From contig NW_019091405.1 of NCBI RefSeq assembly GCF_001949145.1, positions 1,080,413 to 1,144,412 of the forward strand: a DNA stretch of 64,000 nt, in the 5' to 3' direction. Of the stretch, positions 11,401 to 23,400 are shown piece by piece. Origin of the DNA: Acanthaster planci (lineage: Eukaryota > Echinodermata > Asteroidea > Valvatida > Acanthasteridae). Position numbers and translations under genes: made by a program. Within the stretch, counting starts at the first letter, position 1. The number at the start of each line of letters is the position of its first letter. The notes under the pieces were generated by a model, which saw only the letters and a program-made list of their open reading frames with translations, was not told where the DNA came from and searched no databases.

Positions 11401-14400
11401 AGCAGAAATGAACTAATCTGTTTCAAATTTCATTTTTATTATCGACATGTATTTGTCACACACGAGGTTTTTCCCCCCTTCAAACTGCCTGTACAAAGTT
11501 TTCTGTCGGCAGGTCAGCATCTATGAGACTCAAGTTTTCTGCTGCTCTTGATACACAAGTCTGATTGAACTAAACTTATCTCATGGATCCACAAATCTTC
11601 TGATCTGGGATCAAGGTCCTACCTCAAGATGGAAGAACAAGATCTCAATCGGGGTCCCACCAAGATAGCATAGCCAAGAGTGAACCTCTTATCAGCACGA
11701 TCAGTGAATCATCCACCCATGTTTTAAGGTCACTCATTCCCCAGATGGAGCGGTACAGGAAGGATGGGGCTGGGGGTACGCACTGAATGTCTGCACGAAG
11801 GCGGAGCACCAGCTAGCACAAGTTCCGCTGCCAGGGCCAAATGACGTCAACCAGTCGCGTGTGGGGTCCCCATGTGACGTCACACTGACGCTGTGGTTCA
11901 CGCACTGGCCAACCAAAAGGGCACAGGTGCAGCCAAAATCGCTTGACTAAATTATTTATTGCACCCCACGAAAAACAATACAAAACAAAACAAAAACGGT
12001 CCCTTGAAAGGGGTGCCAAGGTGGGGCAGGAACGGCAGATTTCAGAACGGAAATCCTGTCGCTGGTGCTTGGTTGTCGGCAATGCAAAATACAGGTCGAA
12101 GAATCCAACAGTACAATTTGGGATATAAATACTCCCCACACGGGTTTGACACTGTCTGCAATCGAAGAAGTTCCTTCTTTTCATCAATGCCTTGAGAATT
12201 TCACTTTATACATTTGTTTAAGAGAGGCTTCAAGCAGGTACAAAATGAGACATATATCAGACACCACAGACCGGCAAAATAAATCTACAGTGTCATAGTG
12301 AATAGTCTATCTGTTTTTGACCACACAAAAAAAAACAGGTACAATTATACTCCAAATTGTCAATATTTATCCAAAGTGGATGGATGTACGTGAACTTTTG
12401 ACACCTAGAAGCACTGAGGAGAAAACCTTCATTACAGGCAGTTATTTCTTTATATGAGTTTCCCAATTTCAGCGTGCAAGTTTACATCTTATGGTTGCAG
12501 GAAAAAAAATCATACAAAACAGAGGCTCGCTATTTTTGGTACCAGTCTCCTGATTTGAACTGGCCCATTTGTCTCCCCTGGTTGGCAGGGGAAAAAAAAC
12601 CCAAAAGTGCACATAAATAGACCATTAAAATACACTGGGGTTTCTGAGACGGTCTCTCAAATTGGAGATAAAACTTTCAATAAGTACTTACTTTGGAGAT
12701 AAACTCTGCAGGAAAGCGCACATGAAATATTTCCTTAGTGGGCCCCAAACAGCTGCCGTTTCCATCAGCTGTTCCCTATTAAAATGACAAATCTAACACT
12801 GGCTATTTCCCTTCTTGGTTCAGACATATGTTTTTGCCAATCTTTACAACATTTGTGGCTTTTCTGTTTGTTTTTTTTCTACAGATCCAAAATGGGGGGG
12901 GGGGTGGGCACAAGAAAATGCCCCAAAGTTTCACTATTTGGACTTAAAAGTGGTCAACATGAGTGACTTTGCACAAGTGGATTTCAGTTCTGTGTGTGGT
13001 TCAAGACGGTTCAAGGCAAAATTGCTTATTGTGCATTTATTTGGGCAAAAGGTAACCCCTTTTTAATTTACAGGTGGGTAAAAATCTGCCTAGCTCACCT
13101 GTGAATCTTCCCACCTCACTGAGGTCAAAATGCGTGTGTGGCAGCAACAATGAACCAGACCAGCTTCAATTCCCACCCCTCCCCCATCCAAACTGCACCA
13201 CAAGAAATTCCCAGCTGATGTTCCCAGATGGCCGAGCCATCTACATGCCCTAGAGTGGCCCCTTCCTTGCTAGCATCTGGCTTGGTGAAAGGTGATGGGC
13301 TCCTAACCCTGGCTGGCCTAGACGTCTCAATTTCTCCAGCAAGCGACCCGAGGCAGTTTAATCCAGGATCATCACCGGTCAAGTTCTTTTCCCCCCTTCA
13401 TTTTCTTCCTCCCTCCGAATCTCCACCCCCTCCCATCTTTCTAGAAATGCCCAGCTTCGGCCATGACACTGGGCATCCCACCTGGAAATGGCATCTATGC
13501 TACAGTTCTGAATTCTCTCCTTTCCGACCTCCTGTCCATTAAGGAGAGTGGTATGAGCCCCAGCAAACGTACTGGGAATCAGGCTATTTACAAGTGTCAC
13601 TGGACATGGTTACTCCAAATGACAGCACTTTCATAATGGATAATGTGGTCTGTCCACCTAAATTGCTAGCTCAGTCTACAAACTATTAGATCTGATATGT
13701 CTTCACTCATGTACAAGGTTAACATCGTTTATCCTTCATCAGGCAAGTAAAATTAACAACTGACAGACATGCTTGCCATATTTGCCTGCTAGTCAGTATG
13801 TACCCCAAAGTAGGTCTCTACTAACACTTGCAATTGCTGGCTGGTAAGTGTAGTTGCAGTTCATTTGAATAACTTGTGACATGAATTCCTATTGGAGGTC
13901 TCGAATTGGTCTTGTGGTGGTCTTAATTGAACGATCATTAACAAGGGTCTGAACTACTGTGCCACACTGATACTAGGTTGACAGACATTGTAATTTCTGT
14001 GTCAAGTAAAAGTGGAATAACATAAGACTAATAATTTGAATTTTAATGTCCAAGTTGTTTTAAATATCTGGGACAAATTTGTAAATTTACAATGCTTTGA
14101 CATTCGCACTCTGTAGCTCGTACACAGGAAAAAATAAAGAAAAAGTTGTTCAGATAGAACGCTGTTACCACCAGAAAATAGTGCACCGGAAGATAGCCTA
14201 AAAACTTTCTTTATTGACTCCTATTGACCTTTTTCGCCCACGTGAGTGGATTGCGCTAAATGTAAACACCACCACCACGTGTGGACCGCCTTGGCCACGG
14301 TGATCGCATACATTCCTACGGACAGCTTCAACCACGTGTGAATGCTGCATGCTTGACTAGTTTATCTTGAATTAGTAGATTACCATCACAACACATCGCG

Positions 14401-17400
14401 GTCCAGCACAGACTTGAATCAAGTCCCACTTACGTTGTTCTTCCCTGGTCAGCCATCCCTTCAGCCGGTACGCACGGCACGGTTGTCGTGCTCAGCCCGG
14501 AAGCTCGCATAACCCTTATAAGGCACCCTCATTTGATAACCTTTATTGAACAACGTGTGTCATACGTCACCAGTCAGAAAAGTCCGACTTGACGGATAAG
14601 CCAATCGGACCCCCTGTCGGTGATATGTAGTTATTCACAATTGCATATGAACGACATGATCTTGCATAATGTATACGGAATTTCCACCAATCAAAGAAGT
14701 TAGACTTGTAGACTTGTTAATTATAATGCAGACCTGTATGAACGACGTAAAAATATGTCCTGCAATGGGATTGGCTGCTACCACTTTTGATAGATGAGTC
14801 CATTTCTTGTGTTCAAATGGTTGGTAGATTTGTCATGTCGGGATTTCTGAACTGAACTCATAGTAATAAGTGGACACAAGAGGGCGTGAAGCAAGTAATG
14901 GCGGTCTCGATGTGTATCCAAAGCAGAAACAAAGACGTCACAGAGATCCCGACTTGAGTCAAGTCTTGGTCTAGTACGATTGTGACATCACAGGAGAAAG
15001 GTCTGTAGGCCTGTCAGGAAAACCTCCCAGAAATCAGACTACTGCATGGTTTTCTCATTCTGGTTTCCTACCCCTTAATTCAACCAGATTTTCCTCAATG
15101 ATTAATAACCTGTCCAGTCCTATTGACAAGCACCCTCCATTCTCTCCTGGTCCCTAAATACCTCAATGTTAGTACTTGCACGCAACTGACCAAATAGGTT
15201 TCTTTTATTTCATTTTTTGACTTTCCCCCCCAACTCACCAGAAGTGATATACTTCCTCAAGAGAAGTGTGCAGAAAAAAAACAGATTCCCGGAGGGAGAT
15301 CTGAAAGGAAAAAAAATGGTCCAATGGGATTGAACCCGAAGGTGAAAACTTTAAGTGATTTAACAGGGTTTCTACAGTTTTTCTTTCCAACTTTCTGATG
15401 CAGGCGTCTTCTACAAAACAAGTTTTATAATGTCTGTGGTTTCATTGGGGGGATGTGGTCCATCTAGATCTAGCCTACCCCCGAAACTGCTCTCTGTCAA
15501 CCAGTCAAAATTGTTTGAAGGGAATGCTTTACTGGAATCAGCGATGTTGCCTTCACAATTTACGCTCCTCAGTACCTTTGCATTGCATATTATTCATGTT
15601 ATCTGAGAATTCACTGGAAGTGTGGTTGAAATACAAAATGGTCCATGTTGGGAATCCATCTTCACAGAACGCTGATTATGCTTCACCAGATGCTACAATA
15701 GAAATCTCACCTCTAGAAAACAAGACAAAAACCTAGAAACAAGTGAAGGGAATGGTCCAGGAGGAAAGCTTGCCAACTCTGACTACAGGATTTTCAGAGG
15801 GGAAAAATCATTCATCCCTGTCCAAGGTTGAACTCGATCTGTTCAAATTCCAGCATCTTTCACAGGAAGCGCTCGCGTGGAGCCTTAATGCACAACGAGA
15901 GCTAGCTCTTATGATTGGCTTGTACACGGCCCCCTAAAACACTTAGTACAGACAACATGTCTGGTTGCAAAGCCAGGATCAGCAGGAAATCCCTACTACA
16001 TCAAGATCAAGCAATCAAATACCCTCGTGGGTGGGGGGGGGGGAACTGGAGGTTAATCCAGGGCAGCTCCTCCACCTGGGAAGGGAATGACTGAGGACTA
16101 GGGGAAGAGACCAATGACGTCAAGTCTCTTAACTCTCTGGGAAATGGGAAGTTGGGTCGGTAACCCCTTTCTCCCTCCCAACCAAACCGCAGCCATCACT
16201 TGCCGCAGTGACACAGCAGTAACAGATCTGCCTAATTGAAACAAAGGATGCTCGTTGAACGCTGAGTGATCGGCCATAAGTAATTAACACCAAATGTGAC
16301 AGGTTGAAGTGTAATCTGTACACAATTGAAACACGCTGCCAGGATGGGTGGTGAAAAAAAGTCTGTCGGTGGTCCCTGGATATCAAAATACTTTCTGTAC
16401 TGCGTTGCCGGCAACCACTTGCATACATATACATGTACATTGTTATCACAAAGTAACTGCTTCCTTGTGGTATTACTAAAACCACTTGTGTATATGCACT
16501 TTTGATTTGATGTTAAAAAAAACCACCTGCTGCACTTCTGTATTGGCAAAGTCTGCTGTTCGTCCATTTTGACCACTGCGCTTCACCACATCATTGCCTG
16601 ATCTGTTTGCACCCCTTCATTCCTTGTCACATCCTGGCCCCCAGTGGTTGTTAAACTCCAGTTGTAATTGCTGTGTCGTTTCCACCCCCTTATTCATTGT
16701 CACATCCTAGCCACTGGAGCAGTGCCAATTACTATTATTACGCTTGCGAGTGCTTCGACTATATTCAACGGGTTATTCATTGCTGCATCATGGCAACTGG
16801 AGTGGCTGCGATTAATGCAACAACTCTAGTTATAACTTTGTTAGTTTTCCCCCGTTTAGTCATTTTCTTAAGGTTCCTGGAGTGGTTGCAATGATCACAC
16901 AGCTCCAATTATAACTACTTGGCCTGTTTTGCCCACTTTATTCATTGTCACGTCCTGGCCTGTGGAGTTGTTGCAAATACGGCAACAACTCCACTTGAAA
17001 ACAATGCAACCTCCTACTTGTTCCAATTTGGAACGTTGCATCCTCACTCGATTTAAACTAGAAGTGCTGCAACCGTGACATGAAAAAAATGGAGACCTGA
17101 CCAAAAAAATGCTGACTTAAAAATCAAAGCGCCATACAGCAAGCAGTATAAATGGCTTCCGTATTCCTGTAAGCATATGAGGTATGCAAGAATATTCCTG
17201 GAGAATATTTCTATGTCAGGGCCAAAATCATAAATTCTCACTATAAATAAAACTGATGGGAGAAGAAAAAAAAAAGAGAGCCAGGTCAGCCCCGTTGCAC
17301 AATAATCAGCAAGATTTTATTCAGGCCAGGTAACGTGATTGACACACGCAAGGTGCATTTCCACATGTACAGCCTGGTTAGCATCACAAATTGCCACAGT

Positions 17401-20400
17401 TGGAATTTATTCAAGTCACAGAGCAGCCAGATGTCACTGTGGGCCCCCAACAGGAGTTGAAGACACAAGGGGGGAGGGGGGGGGAGGGGGGACTGAAGAA
17501 AGAGAGTGAGCAGACTGCATTACTGAGTTGGGTTTGGAGTTTATGGTGCGACCCCAGCAACGCAGAATTCTTCTTGGTTCATGTTAGAGTCTTTTGTGAG
17601 GTAGAAAGAATTAATGAGTCCAAGTTGAAATTCGAAGTTAAAATGTTGCAAGCAACTTGAGTATTGTTCTTGCTTCTCAACCCAAGGGGGAGCTTTTTTT
17701 TTTGGATCATCGTTTGAAATTTGTAATGTTTTTTTTACCAGGATTGACACTATAGCATTCAGGAGAAAAAAAAAGAAATGTGCAGTATTTGAAGGCAAAC
17801 TTTGGACAATATTGGATGCCTGTATGCAATTGTGCATCTTCTTTCTCTTGTTTCTGTGAAGTTGTAATGTAGCATTCTGCAAGAAAAATAAAGCATGGGA
17901 GCAAAACTGCAAAAGTGACGAACTCAACTTAGAATCATTCTCAATAAGCAAGTTTCAGAACTGAAGGTTATACAAATGTACGCCCCATTCTTACATCTGA
18001 GTGCTTATCATACTGAGAGCTTTTAATACAAATTGTTAGTTTACACTGTCAAACTAGTGGCGTGAGGAGGTTGAAGTTGATCCGTACTCCATGCATGAGA
18101 TGAATGCCGGTGCAAATATGATGCCAAGTTTGCTCAATCTCGGCAAAATTTCCAGCCTGAATAACACTGCTGGGAAGTGATGTACACTCTCATTCAAGGG
18201 TACAATTTGTGTCAAGTATGACCGTTAATGCATGCTGGTAGTCGGACACTGTGAGCACGGCAGGACGTGAGACATGGTATGGTGAAACACTGAACAAAGT
18301 TAAGGTGTTATGATCTTAATTCTCAAACCACACATGGTCAGTACAAGTTGGTCATCACAAATCGGTAAAATGCATTGAGGACTGGTACAGAGTCTCTTCA
18401 CTCTTCTCGTACAGGAAACTCACGTTCAGGTGAGATTACAAAAATCCCTTAAAATTTAAAACATGCCATTTGAGGGATTGCAGATATTGTATTCTTTCAA
18501 AAAAAGTTTTATCACTGTTTTTCAAATCCAGACACATGATCACACATAAGCCTGTAGACCCCTTGCAACTGGTACTAGGTATTGATTCCTTTAACATGGT
18601 AAGAAACCACTGAAAAAAAAAAAAAAACATGGAGAGCAATCCCTCCGTAAATGAAGCGGCCCGAACCAACGGGAGAAACACTGTGCCCACAACTGCATTA
18701 AACAACTGGTCCTTGATGGGCTGTCCAGTTGAGGGATTTCACACCAGCGCTGTCTGCGCATATCCACATCAAAATCAAGGCTCTCTGTGTTGAACTTCTC
18801 CACGCACGCCCGCGGAGCCAAGACAGTACATGCAGTATCCGGATCGTAAGTGTGACGCCACTTCAGTTTAAACCACGCCTACTGCACATTCAGATATACG
18901 ACCATCGCAGGTACGTTAGTTCGCGGTACATTGCCATAATTTTTTCTTTTGATTTTACCTGCCGAGTCATCCTGAAAGACTCTTCCACAATAATTTGCAG
19001 CCTGATAAGTCTGAATTTAACACACCTTTATGTATTTTGTGTCTTGACTCCTTACTTTCAATCATTCGATCATGTTAAGAATCAAAGCTGACACATACAG
19101 CCTTGTTTTCAAATGCGGAAGTGCAAAGATCGACGCTAAGTGTCGTATTGGGATCCCTCTATGCTTTCACCTCTTGCAGGCAATAGGAGTGTTCAGTGGT
19201 GAGGCGTCTGGATTGATAGTCATCAAACTTCAAATAATCACTGGATGGTCACTCTCGTCTGGCTTAATGTCTTTTGGGGGAGGAAAGGGGACAAAGCATC
19301 TTACAGCTACAAACTGACGAACTTAACTAACAGAAGGGGGTTAAGTCTGAAGTATTTTTAAGCCAATTGGTGATTTTCATCCACTTTCCTTCTCTCGTTT
19401 CTCTTTCTAGTGCTCCCCCTGTTTATTTTTCTGTTTCAGAAAGTGCCTCCCTCCCTCCCCCCGACAAGCCTGCATGGTCAGGTTGGAACGGTCTCCTTTT
19501 TTGTTGGTGAACTTGTCCCAGAGATCCCTCCCTAAATCACCACTCACAAGGTTAATAGTTATTAGTCTCATCACATGTATTGCAGTCAATGCAATTGGCA
19601 AGGGATTAGTATCCACACAAACAGCACCTGTACCTATTTCGCCGCCCGGTGGTTCTCTCTGCGCAAAAGCGGATGTTGGCCGATGCAGCAGCTGGGAGTT
19701 ACCTCCTACAAGTTTGGCAGGAAAAGATTTATTCATTTTTTTTTTTATCATAGGGACATGAACTTTTACAGGCGTGTCAAAACTTAGACAATGAACCCCC
19801 TTTTTTGGGGGGGAGGGCTGAGGGAGCAGGATCCTACATGTACATTTATTTTACTGAGCATATTCTGATCAGTGTGGAAAAGAAGGGCACAACGTGGGGG
19901 CCCAAATTGTGATGTTGAGCTGTCAATAGAAGGGGTGAAGGGGCCAAGGGCAAGACATTCTGCCCTCCAGGCAATCTCGAAATGTTCACAGCACTTTGAG
20001 ATGCTTTCGCTAATGCGCATTTTTATCTCATCAAATTCCTCTCACAGTCATTCTAATCAGGCAAAGGGATGTGTGACTGAGTGATTTGGGTTTGTCATGC
20101 AGGATCATAGGGTTGGGACAGAATAAAGAATATGTCTCGAGAAACAGAACAAGGCAGATGAACTGGTTCTTCAATTTTCAGTCTCCTCCTGAATGGTTTG
20201 TATAGAATAAATAACTTCAAATTGAACATTACTGGCAATAAAGCGGCAACACAAGCTTTCCCAGAATTATACGTATCCTGTACCAGTCTTCTGGAAACGG
20301 TCCAACTTTTTGGCTTCCTAAGTTCCTAAAGGTGTTTAAACTGGCACTCCTTAAATACAACTCTCAGCTAGACACAACTGCCACTCCTTCCCCCGAACCC

Positions 20401-23400
20401 TCAGTATAAACCACCCACTTGCTTCTCAGCTGCAAGTTCCTTGCTGACCGTTTACAATTTGTGCAATCGAAACCTTTTTTTCTGGGTAGACACAAAGCTG
20501 CCGGCACCAGGCCTGGTGTAACATCACCTCAGTAAACACAGGAAACAGTAATATCATCAGATACGCCAAAGATAAGCCTGTAGGCAGTTTGGTTGTCAAG
20601 AGAAAGTTAACGAGAGTGAATCCCCGCGCTGTACCACTCAAAATTGTTGACATGGAGCTACTGATTTGTTTCATTCCATATTTCTACGAAATCACCTAGA
20701 CTTTTGTACTTTCTAAAGCAATTGTGGTCACTGCAAAAAGGTTTCCCCATCAATTTTGGTACACCTTTTCAAAGACAAAGGTCCAGTGATTTTAAGTGAT
20801 GTCACTTTTTCAGGGAACAGGACAAGTAAACTACACCAGCATTTAGGACAAACAACGTCGCGTGACAAATTAAAGTGCACTGGTGTCAAAAGGGCCAGTT
20901 TTTTTCCCCTTCAAAGTTTATTTTAGAATTGAGATGCAATTTTTTTTTCTGTCAAGTCATACCTATTTCTTTATTCCATAATAAAAAAAATCTCCCATAA
21001 ACCATCTCAAAAATGTGACTATGGAATTTGAGCATACGAAAAGCATTCCGGCGTGTACATCAAGCAAGGTTTGCCATGTGCTGTCTGTACTAACAGGGTC
21101 CATTACCAAGCTTACTAATGTCAGCCATAGCTCATACAACCTGTAAATTGTTCTCATACTATGGAGACAAAACGTTCAATAACTTTCCTGTAAAACTGTG
21201 TATTCCTGAAATCCTCACTTTCAAGAAAGCACTGAATTCTGCAGAAAACACAATCTGTCCTACGGAGTGCTTCACACTCAGCTTATCTGTATTATGAGGA
21301 GGACCTCAACAATCAACAATTTCAATTTAATTTTCCAAATATCTTAGTACAGCAGATGTTGGCAATTTGTCAGGTTTCACAGCAAGGTTGCTATAAATAT
21401 CTAAAATCATTCCACTGATATCTAAAATCATAAACTGGTTGATTGCGGTCACCTTCGGGGAAGCTCTCCACCTACCAGTGATGCCCAGGATATTGACAAT
21501 CCATCCCAACAGGCAACAAGTTTGCTTCACGAGTTCTAAGAATCTAGTTCTAAGAATACACTCACCTGAATCTGGACTATGAAACGGACAGGCAAGAGGG
21601 ATATTTTCAATCTCCCACTATTCTCACCTTACTGCTGCTAATGAAATGTTGAGCGTTTGCCCTTTTTAAAATGTATAATTGTTCAACTCTGTATACTCAG
21701 TGAAACATTTACAAGTTCACTCAAGTAGGATTGGAACCCAAGACCTGCTTATAAGGGTGGAGGTCTCACCACCTGACCACAGCATGTTGGGGTTTGCTGG
21801 CCATGCTCGAGTCAGATGAGAAGAGGGTGCTGTGTCAAACATCTCAGTGAAGCAAAACTTAACTTTCATAAAAACAGTAATTCCATGAATGTACATATTT
21901 AGAAAAGAGAAAACATCGCAAATGTCTTGTCTTGAAGTGATGTGATATATAAAATGTAGGTTTACTGCTTGGGACCTTTATTCACTTGAACGTCAAAGCC
22001 ACGGCTACCAACCCCTCCCTTCCCCGAAAGCAAAAATCCTAGCTGTGCCAACTGTTCTCAGATCCAGGCCCAAACTCTCAGGGGAAAAAAGGAGGAGGGA
22101 CACCAAGATTTCTTCATGAAGGTTTCGTGCCTGCCAACCACATCCTCTGGGTGCATACTTTTTGTTGACGGCACAGGCAGGTTTGCAAGCCTGAGGCATG
22201 GAGCATGCTAGACCAATTTTCCTTAGAATTGAGGTTCCTGCGCCGGCACAAGGTGTACCATGAAAGCAGTTTCCCTAAACGGCTCTCTTCTTTGCCAACA
22301 CAATACATTTTTCCTCTCCTGTGATACAAGATTCTTTTCAAGGGGGGGAGGGGATGATCCCCCAATATATGAGCTGGCTTGAGATATCAATAACTGAGCC
22401 CTGGTCTCTAAAACAAGACCTAAAGTCATACAGCTGCACAGCAGGAAATCTTGCTCATCAGATGAAGGTGTATACCAGTCAAATTCAACCAACAAACCAC
22501 GTTTTTTGGGCCGGCAACCAAGTTTCGGCCCTGCTCAGCAAATGTACATGCTTAAGGGCTTCAATCTCCAATTTCAATGCTGATTTTTGATCACCCTTGG
22601 AAGTGTAGGTTAATTAAACACGTCCACTGACTTACAGATAATTACAAAGTCCCCGTGACTAAGACAGACAAAGAAAAGCATCACGATGAACCTGGGAAGC
22701 TGGCAGATAGAACAGTTTCCCCAACTAAGGGAGAGGTACATGTAAGTGGAAGGAAGATGTACAATTCAGCTATTCAGCGATTGAATCATACCAGGCCGTG
22801 ATCTTCACGCACATAGATAAGCTATACCTGCCCAGGGGTTAATCGTTTTATTCAATGGCATCCGATCCATTAAACACACACGGCTGTTTTTTTTTTTTTT
22901 CCTGGAAGTTTGACAGGGCTTGTGTCAACAGGCCTTCCTGCTGCCCCCTGGGTTGATGCAACGATGCAGTCAGTGAGATCTTTTCGAGGCAGCCTGGCAG
23001 GCACATGTAAGCTTTATGAGAAAAGGGGGGGGAAGGATGATCTCATACAAAAAAATCCCGTATTCTTCCAGCAAGTGCCATGATGAGGCAATGCTCGTCA
23101 TTCCCTCCAGTGGTGCTGACTGATGTCATTTCTGGCATCGTTACATCAGGTTCATCTGATGATGTGGATGGGGTGACGTGGCCTTTCCTCATTGCAGAGT
23201 TCAAAGAAGTGCATGTTTTCATTTGAAGCACTAAGGAGGGAAATACAAGGAAATGTCCAGCATGCCTTGCCTAAGTTTCACCTCATTTTCCCTCCTGTTT
23301 GTGGATGCACAATTTGCAGAATTCATCTGGATAGCTATCATCAATTTAGGACCAATTTTGTACACATTCTACTGAAAACTGGTCCCACACACTCAGATCG

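Noticed and set aside
13125-13600. Two adjacent minus-strand ORFs
   Set aside because: Some strong splice-like signals (CACAG|GTGAGC near 13095) but no recognisable protein and no consistent acceptor or frame linking them to the MADQGRT candidate.
21720-21800. Functional tRNA gene
   Set aside because: B-box match is good, but acceptor and anticodon stems do not pair; SINE remnant is more likely.
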